Assembly (NCBI RefSeq): GCF_000220395.1
Contig: NW_004086413.1
Span: forward strand, 1 to 64,000
Length of the DNA stretch: 64,000 nt
From: Ichthyophthirius multifiliis
Lineage: Eukaryota; Ciliophora; Oligohymenophorea; Hymenostomatida
Direction: 5' to 3'
The notes under the pieces are model-generated. The model ran no database searches, was not told where the DNA came from, and saw only the letters and a list, made by a program, of their open reading frames with translations. Below are positions 24,664 through 35,803 of the stretch, in pieces. Within the stretch, counting starts at the first letter, position 1, and every line of letters begins with the position of its first letter. Made by a program: the position numbers and the translations under genes.

Positions 24664-24764
24664 TATAAATAAAATAAACAAAACAAACGCTAAATAATCT
24701 TTTAAACAACAAAAACAAATAATAATTAAAATAATAAATAATAACTTAAATTAAATGTAAATAA

Positions 24765-24803
24765 ATGATTAATCTATAAAGAACTAAACATCAAGTAAAA
24801 TTA

Positions 24804-24836
<33 letters not shown>

Positions 24837-25961
24837 TTATTAAATTTAAAATATAATTATAAAATATATTATTTTTTAAAATAGAAATTATTCAATCTAT
24901 TTTTTTAAAGTGTAATAAAGGCCTGCATTTTAGGTAATGCTTATAGTCAGGAAAAAATTTAGTTGAATTTTAATGTAATAGATTTTTTAAATTTTTAGTT
25001 TAAAATAAATTATGAACCTAGTCTTTTTAATTGCATTCCACATTAAGCATTTTTAGCAGAAATTTATTCCCTATTAGAATACGATTGTATAATATGCAAA
25101 TAAAAACTTGACAGTAAACGTTATATGAAATATTTATACATAATTTATTATTCGAATGAAAATATGTGTAACTTTTTAAATTTGCCTTAATATTAATAAT
25201 ATATTGATTTTACTGCAATATTATCAGATTCTTTAAAATAAAATAGTTTAGAAGTATAAAAGGAATACTAAATAAATTTTGTAAGCCGAATTATTCCTTT
25301 ACTTTTTATTTATTAATAAAATTCTTTAAAAATTCCAGTTTAAAAAATAAAAGAATATTTAAAAAATCTATTTAGGGTTGATATTTATGAGCCTATTTTA
25401 ATATATTTTACTTTTATGTCAAAGTTAATAAAATATTATTAAAATTTTTAAAATAAGAATTCTTCAATTAAAAAACTAATAGATAATTTAGTTAAAAAAT
25501 TAAAATATATATAATTAACAGATCATTAATAAATTAGTAAAATAGATGAAAAAATATAAATAATTAAAAAAAATACTAAAAACTAGCTCTAATATTTAGA
25601 AGAACAGAAAAATTTGTTTGAAGAAAAAAATACTTCAAATGATTTATTTTCTCTAGTTAGAAGCATAATAGTAATAATTCTTTCTTATACTAATTTATTG
25701 ACTCATGATGAAATACTTTTAAAGCTTTTTTCAATATAATTTGAAGATAAAATTACTTTGCTTATATTGTGTATGCCTATTTTAGGTCTTTTTTATCCGG
25801 ATTAATATAGTAGCAATTAAAATATATATAAATATTAAATTTATAAATGTTTGAATTATAAATTAAAATATGATTAATATAATATTAATAATGAACATAT
25901 GCAATTTATATTTGAAAAATTTGTTTACAAATATTTAAGTAAAAATAATAAATTAATTTGA
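24765..25961 (+). CDS. Hypothetical protein with a CxxC motif and coiled coil
   Basis: 368 residues after one 90-nt intron (24795-24884). The short first exon encodes MINLQRTKHQ; the start at 24765, not 24754, is required for the splice phase. Visible features are a single CIICKQKL motif near residue 65, reminiscent of half a RING/zinc ribbon, and a Lys/Gln coiled-coil stretch at about residues 190-240. The C-terminal third is more hydrophobic (RSIIVIILSYTNLL, LLILCMPILGLFYP). No family is recognised. The long single exon without TGA and the Leu/Ile periodicity support coding. Confidence 0.7.
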
Positions 25962-27219
25962 TTTAAAAAAAATTTAAATAATAAAAATATAAAATTATAT
26001 ATATAAAAAATAATACCAAATTAATTTAAAAAATAAAACAATTTAATATGATATATTAATTTTCTATTTTTATTTATAATTAATTAATATTATGTTTTTT
26101 TATTTAAAATCAAATTATCTTTCTCTTTATAAAATAAGTTTCTTTTTTTAATATAATTAACAAATTAAAAAAAATCTTATATAATTTAAAAATTCATACA
26201 AGTAAAAATTAAATTAAAAATAATTAGTTAATATCTTTTTTGTTTTGATAGAGTTTTTAATATAATTAAATAAACAATATAAATATTTATACATGTATTA
26301 TTTTATTAAATAAGATTATAAGATTATTTTTTTATAAATATAAATTACCATTAAATTTAAATTTTATACTTATTACATTATTATTATAATTTAAAATTTG
26401 AATTAACATAAAAAGAAAAAAATAGTATAAAAAATAAATTAATTAATTATAGAAATAATTATATAATATATAAAAATAAATTTATCTTAATCTTTATGGT
26501 TTTTATATTGATATTATTTTTATTCAGAATATAAAATAAAAATATTTATATACAAAATTTTAGCTAATTAAATTTATATAAAAACATTATTTTTATATAT
26601 TTAAATAAAAGTTATACTTTTAATGTTTGAATTTACCCCTTTTTTTATTATATTAAAAAAGAAATAAATACTTTAATTTAAATATATTTTTTTATATTTA
26701 ATATTTTAGCAAATTATTTAAAATATATTGCATTTTTTATATTTAATATAATTATGAAAAAATAAAATAATTGATAAACAGTTATTTAGTAACTTTTTTA
26801 TAATAAAAATAATAATAATAATATAAAAAATAAAAATAATTTAATAATATATAATAAATAATTATATTATTTTTAAATTAATATATTAATATATTTTTAA
26901 AAATATTAGAATAAAATAATTTAATAATATTTTATAATTTATATACAATAAAAAATTTATTTTGTTACATACTTATATAAAAAATAATTATAAATATTTA
27001 AAGTATTATATTTTAATTTATTTTTTATCATATATATATTGTTTTAATATTTTATTTAATTAATTTATATGTATATAATAAACTTTATTTATTTTTAATA
27101 ATATTATATTAGATATAGCAAATAATAAATTTATTATCTGATATTATAATGATTTTTTATATATAAAATACACGTAACTAAAATATTATTTTTAGTATTG
27201 AAAAATTAATTAAAAAGAT

Positions 27220-27250
<31 letters not shown>

Positions 27251-27358
27251 TATTATTTTAGATAAAAATAATTATAAAAATTAATTAAAACATATTATAT
27301 AACAAATAAAGAAAAGGTAATTACGAAAAACTTAAAATATATATTATATAAAATAAAA
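25962..27358. other. A+T-rich intergenic DNA
   Basis: About 1.4 kb of A/T with poly-A/T and TA tracts. No frame shows sustained protein-like composition on either strand. Confidence 0.55.
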
Positions 27359-29560
27359 ATGAATAATAAATATTTTTAAGTGTAAAATTTAAATGGTTTG
27401 ATAGAAGATTTTCTATAGACTTTACAAAATAAATAATTATAGTTTGACTAAGAAACTGAAACGTTAGAATGGTAATAGTTATACCAAACAATATAGATAA
27501 AAGTCAATTTTAATTTATCATTAATAATGAAAAACATTGAATTCAAATATTAAAACAACAAATAATTTTGGGAAGCTTACCAAAACTTATAAATTCCTAT
27601 AATAAATGTCGATATCGAATAAACAATTTAAAATAATATAAATAATTTAACAATAGTTTTAGGTTCAGTAAGTGTATATGAAACTAAATTTTAGTAAAAT
27701 GAATTAAAAGGAGATTTATAAGTAAATCTATAATAAAAACAGTAAAACTCTATATAATTTAAAAGAATATAATTTTAATAAAGTAAAAAAAATAAAAAAG
27801 TAAATTATAATATATAAAATAATAATTTATAAAATATTTTTATTTATTTGTAAAGCTATTTTAACATCTTGGATTATATGTAATAGAGAAAAAATTTGAT
27901 TAACTACCGAAAATAGTTAGCTTCTACGTTAGCTCACCTTTTTTAGTAAAATCAAGAAAAAAACCATATTAAGAAAAGGTGTTTTATATTAATAATTTTA
28001 GAAAAATATAAAAATAAATAAATAAATAAGCATTTTTTATTTTTTTAAATAATTCTATGATAGAAAAAAAACCATATTTTTATCTTTTGAAAGAAAAATA
28101 TTATTTAATTAATAAAAATACTTTTGAATGAAAATATTATTAAATTAATTAAATTACATTAAATTAAATTAAATTAAATTAAATTAAATTAAATTAAATT
28201 AAATTAAATTAAATTAAATTGCATTAAATTATTTTATTTTTTCAAAAGTCTAAAGACTTGCATTATTTTACACCTATTAGCTTAAAAACTATATATATTT
28301 AGAAAAAGCAAGGCTTTATTTTTAGCAAAACTATTTAAAATGATATTGATGGACTATTTGGATATTTTAAATCTCCTAATATAAGATATAAAGTATTTTT
28401 ATTTAAAAAATTTATTATATTTTTTTTATATTATATATAGATTGCTAATCCATTATTCATAGCTATAAAGTTTAGTAATGCATCAAATTTGTATTTAGAT
28501 AAAAAAAGTTTTTCCTCATAATTTAAAGGTTTTTTCTTTTATTATATTTTTTTTATCAGCAATTCAATATTAATTATTATAGTTAATAGAAATAATATAA
28601 AAAATTTTTCTTGTTTTATAACAAGATATTATTTATAAAGAAAAGCCATTAAAATTATTAGTTAAAAAAATATAAAATTTATTAGTAAAAGCGAAAAGGT
28701 ATTTATTATAAATAAAAATAATAAAAATATAAATATTTTGCAAATGTTAAATAAAATAATATTTTTTTTTTAGATTTTTAAAGCCTTTAAAATATTTTCA
28801 AAAACTAATTGCGAATTTCAATTTTAGTAAGACCCTTTAAATTAATAAAATTTTTATATTTTTTAATTTAATGAAGTAATTTTTGTTAAAAGTATTGTAT
28901 ATAAATATATATAAAAAGGATGATATTTATTAGGAATATATGTAAGCATATAATTAGTAGTATAATAATTGTGTACTAGATAATTTGGAAAAATATAAAT
29001 AAGCTAGGGTATAAACACTTTATATATCTTAAAAAGGATACTTGAAAACTTAGATAGAAATTGATCTGAATAAATAACTCTAAATACTAAAATAATGTTC
29101 TGAAATTAATTTATAAAAAGTATAAGTATAAAATAAATTATATAAAAGAATTTAAAAATAAAATTAAAATTTAATTTAAAATAATTAAATAAACATGACA
29201 ATAAACTAAAGTATTAATTAATAAGATAATTACTAAAATTAATAAGAAATATATTTATAATAATATGATAAAAAAGATTTAAAATAATATTAAGAATAAA
29301 TATTTTAATATAATAATAATATAAACTTTGTTAATAATTCTATTAATTAATATTAATAATAAAATTACTATAAAAAAAATTATGAAGTAGAAATTTTAAA
29401 TTATAAAAATGATCATTTTTAAAATTCAGACTTTAAAAAAAAAATTGAAAAAAAAATTTATTTTAAAAATATTAAAAAAAATTATATATAGCTGTATTTT
29501 TAAAATATATATTATTATTTTATTTTAATAATTTTGTATTAAATTTATTTTTTAATTTGA
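27359..29560 (+). CDS. Hypothetical protein, Gln/Asn-rich C-terminus
   Basis: Model of 546 residues with introns 27800-27855, 27979-28248, 28393-28440, 28529-28582, 28699-28773 and 28876-28933; the spliced length is divisible by three. The N-terminal ~350 residues look globular, with alternating hydrophobic strands (HLGLYVIEKKFDQLPKIVSF, LHYFTPISLK, IANPLFIAIKFSNASNLYLD, FSCFITRYYLQRKAIKII). The C-terminal ~190 residues are a Gln/Asn/Lys-rich tail. I do not recognise a family. An alternative is a shorter gene ending at the TGA at 28129-28131, because intron 2 is also an open frame up to that point. The conserved-looking downstream exons, each bounded by GT/AG, favour the long model. Confidence 0.6.
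28161..28220. repeat. Pentanucleotide (AAATT)n repeat inside an intron
   Basis: Twelve perfect AAATT units, with degenerate copies on both sides, inside the 270-nt second intron of the gene at 27359-29560. Confidence 0.9.
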
Positions 29561-29977
29561 TAAAATTTAATATAGTTTTTTTTTTAAAAAAAAAATTAAA
29601 TAAATGACTTTTATTTATATAAATATAATATAAAATAATTTATTATGATATAATTATAAGAAAAATAATTAATTATTATAAATTAAAATATATAAATAAT
29701 ATAATAATATATTTAATCTATTTATTTATTTAAATTATTAATTAAATTATTATATTAAAATTATTATTTTAAAAATAAAAAATATTAAAGATATTAAAAA
29801 ATTCATTAAATTATTATATATAATAAGTATTTTATATTGAAATAAAATTATAATTAAATATAATCTTTCAATTTATTTATATTAATAAAAATAAAAGAAT
29901 AATATAATACTTATTTTTAAAATAGAAATAAAATTAAAATTATAATAAATAAAACTTAAAAAAAATAAAAGACCTAA
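29561..29977. other. A+T-rich intergenic DNA
   Basis: Spacer of A/T runs; nothing recognised. Confidence 0.55.
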
Positions 29978-30918
29978 ATGTTTGTACAATAACGCAATAG
30001 CAGAAATAATAAAAAGCTTATTAAAAATATATAAAACCTATTAATAAAAATACTCATTATAATATAAGAATAAATAAATTCATTTTATAAAGTATAATTT
30101 AAAATAACCTTAAGAGTTTTAAATATAATTTATATCCTTTTTAATTTTGATTAAAATTATAATAATATCATACCTTTAAAAATAAATATTTCGAAAAATT
30201 ATGGGGAAAAGTTGAATATAAATAATAAGAAATAATATAAATTTTATATAAGAATTAATATATTTTAAACAAAAATAAAAAGAAAATAAAAATAATAATT
30301 TTAGAAAGAAAGCGAACAAAGTTAAGCTCGATCTAATAAAAAATAAAAGTTTCAAAAAAAATTATGAACATACAAACAAATAAATAAACTTGAATTTCCT
30401 TTTTATTAATAACTTAATTTAAAAGATAATAAAAATTAACATAATGTTTATTAGGCATTTTTAAATAAATTAGAAAAAAAAAATTAATTTATAAAAAGAA
30501 AGAAAAAAATAAGAAAACTAAAATTAAGTAAGCTTAAGGTCATATTTATAAATAGATAAGTAGATTAATTATTGATAATATTTTAAATTAAAAAATTTAA
30601 ACAATATAATTAAAAATATTAACTTTTAAGTTTATTAAATTATATATAAAAAAAACTAAAAAATTATAATATAATTCTAAATAAAATAATAATAGCTAGT
30701 TTAGGACCAGAATGGTAATTTTATATAGTTAAACACTAAATTGTTATGAACAAAATAATTAGTAATTTATTTAAATCCCTTAATTAAAAATAACAATTTA
30801 AATCAAAAAATTGTAAAATAAAAATATATATTTTTAAATAATAAAAAAAATTATAAAAATTGATTAAATTTATTTTCTGAATATTATATATGATATATTA
30901 TCTTTTATAATTATATGA
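29978..30918 (+). CDS. Hypothetical basic protein (tentative exon model)
   Basis: Begins MFVQQRNSRNNKKL. A 94-nt intron (30211-30304) joins the first exon to a Lys/Asn-rich exon (KKKANKVKLDLIKNKSFKKN). A further 28-nt intron (30528-30555) would keep the frame open to TGA at 30916-30918, for 272 residues. Without it the protein stops at TGA 30573-30575. The sequence is strongly basic and contains QFRTRMVILYSQTLNCY in the last exon, which looks coding. No family is recognised; the model, especially the second intron, is uncertain. Confidence 0.4.
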
Positions 30919-31027
30919 TAATAATTAAAAATCTTTTTTTATAAATTACTCTTTTTTGTTAAATAAAAAATAAATTTTTTTAAAAAAATTAAAATAAAAT
31001 AAATCTAAAAAATAAATAAAAAATAAA

Positions 31028-32630
31028 ATGGGTAATTAAGATAGTAAAGGAAGTTTAGGATAAGGATATGGATATAGATTTATTGATATTTCTCCTAATT
31101 CTCCTTGTGAATAATCAAGTAAATTATTATTTTAAAAATAATTAAAAAATATAAAATAGGAATTTAATTATATGTTGAATTTATTGTAGATATATATTAA
31201 AAAGATTAAGAAAGTTAAGATTTTAATAAAAACTATATATTGAATGAAAGAAAAGATTTTTTCAAAACAATACAAGAAAATGAAAGTAAAGAAATAGTAC
31301 TAATTATATACAATATGATTTATAGAGAATTTCGTAAAGTTAATATAATACCAAATAAAACATGGTCAGATAAAGACAGTTTATTAGGAGTAATGTTAAG
31401 ATTAGAAAATTATATAAATATACACGAAAATACATTTTAAATATCTAAAGTATATTAAAATATATAATATAAAATTTTAAAATATAAAAATTTTTTAAAT
31501 ATATATAAACATAAATATATAAACATATATATATATTTTTATTTATTTTTAAATTTTTTTATTAGATTTAAAATGGAAGTCCAGCATAAAAAGTAGGTTT
31601 AATCTAAAATTATGATTATTTTATTGGATATAAGAAGTATAAATTTAATGGTTTTAGTGAATTTATAGATATTATATAATAAAACATTGGCTAAAATTTG
31701 GAAATGATTGTTTTTAATACATTAAGTAACTAAGTAAAATCCGTAAATATTGTTCCTTTGTAAAATTGGGGTGGAGTCGGATTAATTGGATGTGAATTTG
31801 GAAGCGGAATAATGAATTAATTGCCAAAAATAAAAAATTTAAAAGAAGAAATTATAGATTTAAATAAAGATGAAGATAATAAAAATTTAAAAGAAAAATA
31901 AATCGTAGAAACACCTCCTCTTGTGCAAAATTAGAAATTCATTTTATCACCAAAAAATACAAAAGGAAATAAACTAAATGATTTTAATTAAATTATAAAT
32001 ATAGCACCAAATTCGGATCATTTAATTTAAGAATTACATAAAAAAAGAGAAAGAAAAAACTAGACATCAACATAAAAAAAAATATTTTCAAATACTGATC
32101 CATTTTAAAAAGATAATAGTAATATAATAATAGGCGAAAATAATAATGAAAATATATATCCTTATTCAGATAAAAAAGAGGAAAAAAATAATAGAAGCTA
32201 AATATAATAAGAAGGAGTAGATATTGAAGTTTTAGAAGAAAATAATAATTAAATAAAAAAAGAAAATGAAAATGATAATGAAAATGATAATGAAAATGAA
32301 AATGAAAATGATAATAAAAATAAAAATGTAAAATAATATTAATAATAATATTAAAAAAAATAATAATAATAATAATAAAATTAATAATAATAATAATAAT
32401 AATAAAAATAATAATAATATTTGTAAAATATCAATGATGATTTAAACATGGATTTTAATTAAAATAATTAATAAGCAATGTTAAACAATGAGGAGTTGGA
32501 CGAAACTTAGAATTTTTAAAAAATTAAGTTTTAATGCAATAGTTTGAATATTGATTATGTTATTTATAAAAAAGATTTATTTGATTTATAAGTTAATATT
32601 TCTTTTAATAATAAATTTAATATTAATTGA
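31028..32630 (+). CDS. GRASP55/65-family Golgi reassembly-stacking protein
   Basis: 481 residues after introns 31119-31159 and 31450-31565. It starts MGNQDSKGSLG: Gly2 is in the right context for N-myristoylation, as in GRASP proteins. Two PDZ-like GRASP domains follow. The first carries GYRFIDISPNSPCEQ and the second NGSPAQKVGLIQNYDYFIG. Each ends with the family signature: SLLGVMLRLENY in the first, WGGVGLIGCEFGSGIMNQLP in the second. GRASPs tether and link Golgi membranes and act in unconventional secretion. After about residue 215 the protein is a long low-complexity tail rich in Asn, Glu, Asp and Gln, including a repeated ENDN run (about 32250-32330) and poly-Gln; tails of GRASP proteins are normally Ser/Pro-rich instead. 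Stop TGA follows FNNKFNIN. Confidence 0.92.
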
Positions 32631-32855
32631 TATATATATATATATATATATATATTTAAAAATTTAAGAAATTATTAACAAGTGTTTTAAGTAAAATATT
32701 TAAAATTTAATTTATTCATTTAAATAATAAAATATTAATTTTTTTTTTATATTTTAAAATCTATATATTATCAAATTAAATCTATTTAATATTTATATTC
32801 AAAATTAATATTAATTTTTTGTAATATTTTATATCTTATTATCTATATAAGTAAT

Positions 32856-33323
32856 TCATTATTACTTTATACAAAAATTTTATAATATTATTAAAATATT
32901 TCCATTTAATTTTTACTTTTATTTTTTTATAAATTTTTACAAATTAAATTAATATTTTTATTTATAAAGAAAATAATTTTTTACTCTATAAAGATACCAA
33001 ATTTAATACTTGTATAAATATTTACTTTGCTATATTTTCTCATTATAGAAATAGCAGATTTTATACTTAATTTATTTGTATTAAAACTATAAATATTAAA
33101 AAATTAAAATTATTTAATTAAGTTTATACTATATTGATAAATATATTAAATTTTAGTGTTCGTTAATGGAGCTAATCATTAAGTTTATTTCTTTATCTTT
33201 AACTTATTATATACTTTGTTAGTTAATTTTGAATATAAAATTTAGTATTTTTTTAAAAAAATGTTACTCACAACAAATTGTTAATTTTTATAATTTTTAT
33301 AAATCTTATATCATTTCTGCCAT
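32856..33323 (-). CDS. LRR-like exon(s), possibly 3' part of the adjacent LRR gene
   Basis: Open frame of 155 codons ending in TGA, starting MAEMIQDLQKLQKLTICCEQ. The pattern SINEHQNLIYLSIQYKLNQ resembles the ciliate leucine-rich-repeat style of the exons at 33493-34437. The frame is open upstream of the ATG (FYGGEFLFQS), so this is probably the end of a larger minus-strand LRR gene, with an unresolved intron between 33330 and 33500. The C-terminal half is low-complexity Lys/Gln/Tyr sequence. Confidence 0.45.
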
Positions 33324-33492
33324 TGATTAAAATAAAAATTCCCCTCCATAAAAGCAACTTTTTATAAGTTAAAAAATTAAAATAATTAATAATAAAAAAG
33401 TAATATAAATTTTATAAAATAAAAACGTAAAAAAAAAATCAAGTGTAAGCAATTATTGATTAAATTATTTAATTATAAATTGAATAGATTAG

Positions 33493-33509
33493 TCATTCAG
33501 TTAAATTAA

Positions 33510-33548
<39 letters not shown>

Positions 33549-34437
33549 ATTATTTTATTCTAAGAAAATATTTAACTTGTTCATACTCTATATTTAATTA
33601 TAAATGCTTCAAATATTTCATTTCTTTTAATTATTTAAAAGATTCACAACATTCATCATCTATATCATTATCTCTATTTTATTTTAAAATTAGTATATTA
33701 ATTTTAAAAAAAAATTTAAAAAGTATTATACTTTAAACTTAAAGATAAAGATTTAATTTTATCTAAACCAAAAAATAAATTTTCTATAGCATTATTGAAA
33801 AGTTTATTATTTCTTTTATTTTTTTAATATATTGTTTTATTTTTAATTCTTTATATAATTTTTTACTCTAAATCTAATTTTACATTATTTAAGTTTGGTA
33901 GTTGTCTAATTATATTAAAAATTTATCTAAAGCCAATAACACAAATTTCATTATTTCTTAGTATATATATAAAAAAATGCATAATTATATATAGTTATAT
34001 TTTTATTTTTTTGGAGTTAAATATTTATATAATTAAATACTTAAAATTTAAAGATATTTTAACTAATTATTTTTAATATTTTAGAGAATCGAAAAGAACT
34101 TATATACACTATGAGTCTACATCTTAATTTCTTTTTGAATAATTATTAAATTATATAAATATATTCTTTTATTATAATAATTAATTTACTCTACTATAAT
34201 TTAAAAATTTTTTAAGTTTTAATATTATTTTATTTATATTGATAATTCGATCATATCTTTAATATTAAATACCCTTAGACTAATATTAAAAATTAAGAAA
34301 AAATATATTTTTATTTATTTTTTGTTTTAAAATTAATACTTATTATGTGTTATTATTAATAAATTTTAAATAGAATCATATAAAAGATCAAAATTTTTAC
34401 TTTGCTTTTACTTTTTGTTTTTTTACTTATTTCCCAT
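33493..34437 (-). CDS. Leucine-rich-repeat-like protein (approximate exons)
   Basis: Minus-strand exons with LRR-type spacing: VLFDSLKYQKQLVKISLNFK, NNEICVIGFRQIFNIIRQLP (followed by NLNNVKLDLEQK), NAIENLFFGLDKIKSLSLSL and SFKQLKEMKYLKHLQLNIEY. Introns in consistent phase join these units, for example an AAG|AAATAATG acceptor around 33960. The proposed start is MGNKQKNKKQKQ at 34437 and the nearest stop is TGA 33493-33495. The first exons (34100-34437) could not be phased confidently. LRR proteins mediate protein binding; nothing more specific can be said. Confidence 0.45.
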
Positions 34438-34440
34438 TAA

Positions 34441-34565
34441 TGAAAAAGAAAATATGTATTAAAAACAATAAATTATAATAAAAATAAGATATATAATAAA
34501 TATATAATACAATATTAATTTTAATAATTATTTAATTTTATTTGAATTTAATATAATAATTTTTT

Positions 34566-34601
<36 letters not shown>

Positions 34602-35058
34602 TTTTTGTGAATAAATAAATATTTTTTTATACTTTTTGCATATTTTTATAAAATAATGAAAAATTTAGAAATGAATTATATATTAGTTACTAAAATATTT
34701 CCGATTATTTTAAATTTAATAAAATATTTAATTTTTATAGATATTACTAATTTAAAAATAAATTATAAAAAGATAAAAATAATTATTTTTAAATATAATC
34801 AAGTATATTTAATATATAAAATTTATAAAGTTATTATAATTTTTTATATTTTTTTTTTTTATTTTAGTTTATCATATATTATTTTGTATATTTTATACAA
34901 TTTTATTATATTTTTTTTTTATATTTTTTTTAGATTTTATTCATTTTTTATATTATTTTTTTTTTAATTATTTCATTTTATTATTTATATTTTTAATTTA
35001 TTTTTATTCATTTGTTCTATATTATTTTTTCTATTTTAAAAATTCCGTAAAAAAAAAA
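34441..35058. other. A+T-rich intergenic DNA between divergent genes
   Basis: Very A/T-rich, with oligo-T runs. A plus-strand frame starting at 34656 encodes a Phe/Ile/Tyr-rich low-complexity sequence. I regard it as chance composition and not a gene. Confidence 0.5.
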
Positions 35059-35710
35059 ATGTTATTTATTTATATATTTATTATTATAACAAAATTACAT
35101 TACTATCTCATAAAATCTGGTAAATACATATAATTCTTTCAAAAACATAAAATATATTTAAATAAATCAATTAATTAAAAAAAGAATCAATATTATTTGC
35201 ATAAGATCTATATGACTTTAAATTAACATCATCAGATGGATGGTTTCCTTCTTAATTAGATTATTGTCAATATTAACATTATTTAGAGTATGTAAATGTC
35301 CTTGGTATCTTTAAATAATAAACTAAGATTTTTAAAACATACACTTAATTACCGCCTCATTTTTAAGTTTATATCAGGTTAGATTTTATGCTTTACTCAA
35401 GTGTAGATCCTGTAGATTATGTTACTATATAAATAGATAATATTTATACATCAGAAAAATATAGTAAATCATCTTCTGATGGGATTAAAATATGTTCTAA
35501 TGATTAGAGTTTTTTTAAAGTTGATTATGGAGATAAACTAATACTTTATTAAAACTAAGTAAAACATAAATCAAGTAAATTAACACTTACAATAAATTGC
35601 CAAATGGATTAAAATGATGAAGGAGTAGCAGTAAAAAACGTAAGTTTATACGTAGATACTTGCTTTGCTACATGCAAATAATGTATTAGTGATAAATAAG
35701 TAAATATAAA

Positions 35711-35803
<93 letters not shown>

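Noticed and set aside
28141-28230. Pentanucleotide repeat as a CRISPR-like array
   Set aside because: Perfect tandem units without spacers; a microsatellite in an intron of a eukaryotic gene.
34656-34967. Plus-strand 103-codon ORF rich in Phe, Ile and Tyr
   Set aside because: Composition is what A/T-only sequence gives by chance; no motif, no conserved pattern and no clear gene structure.
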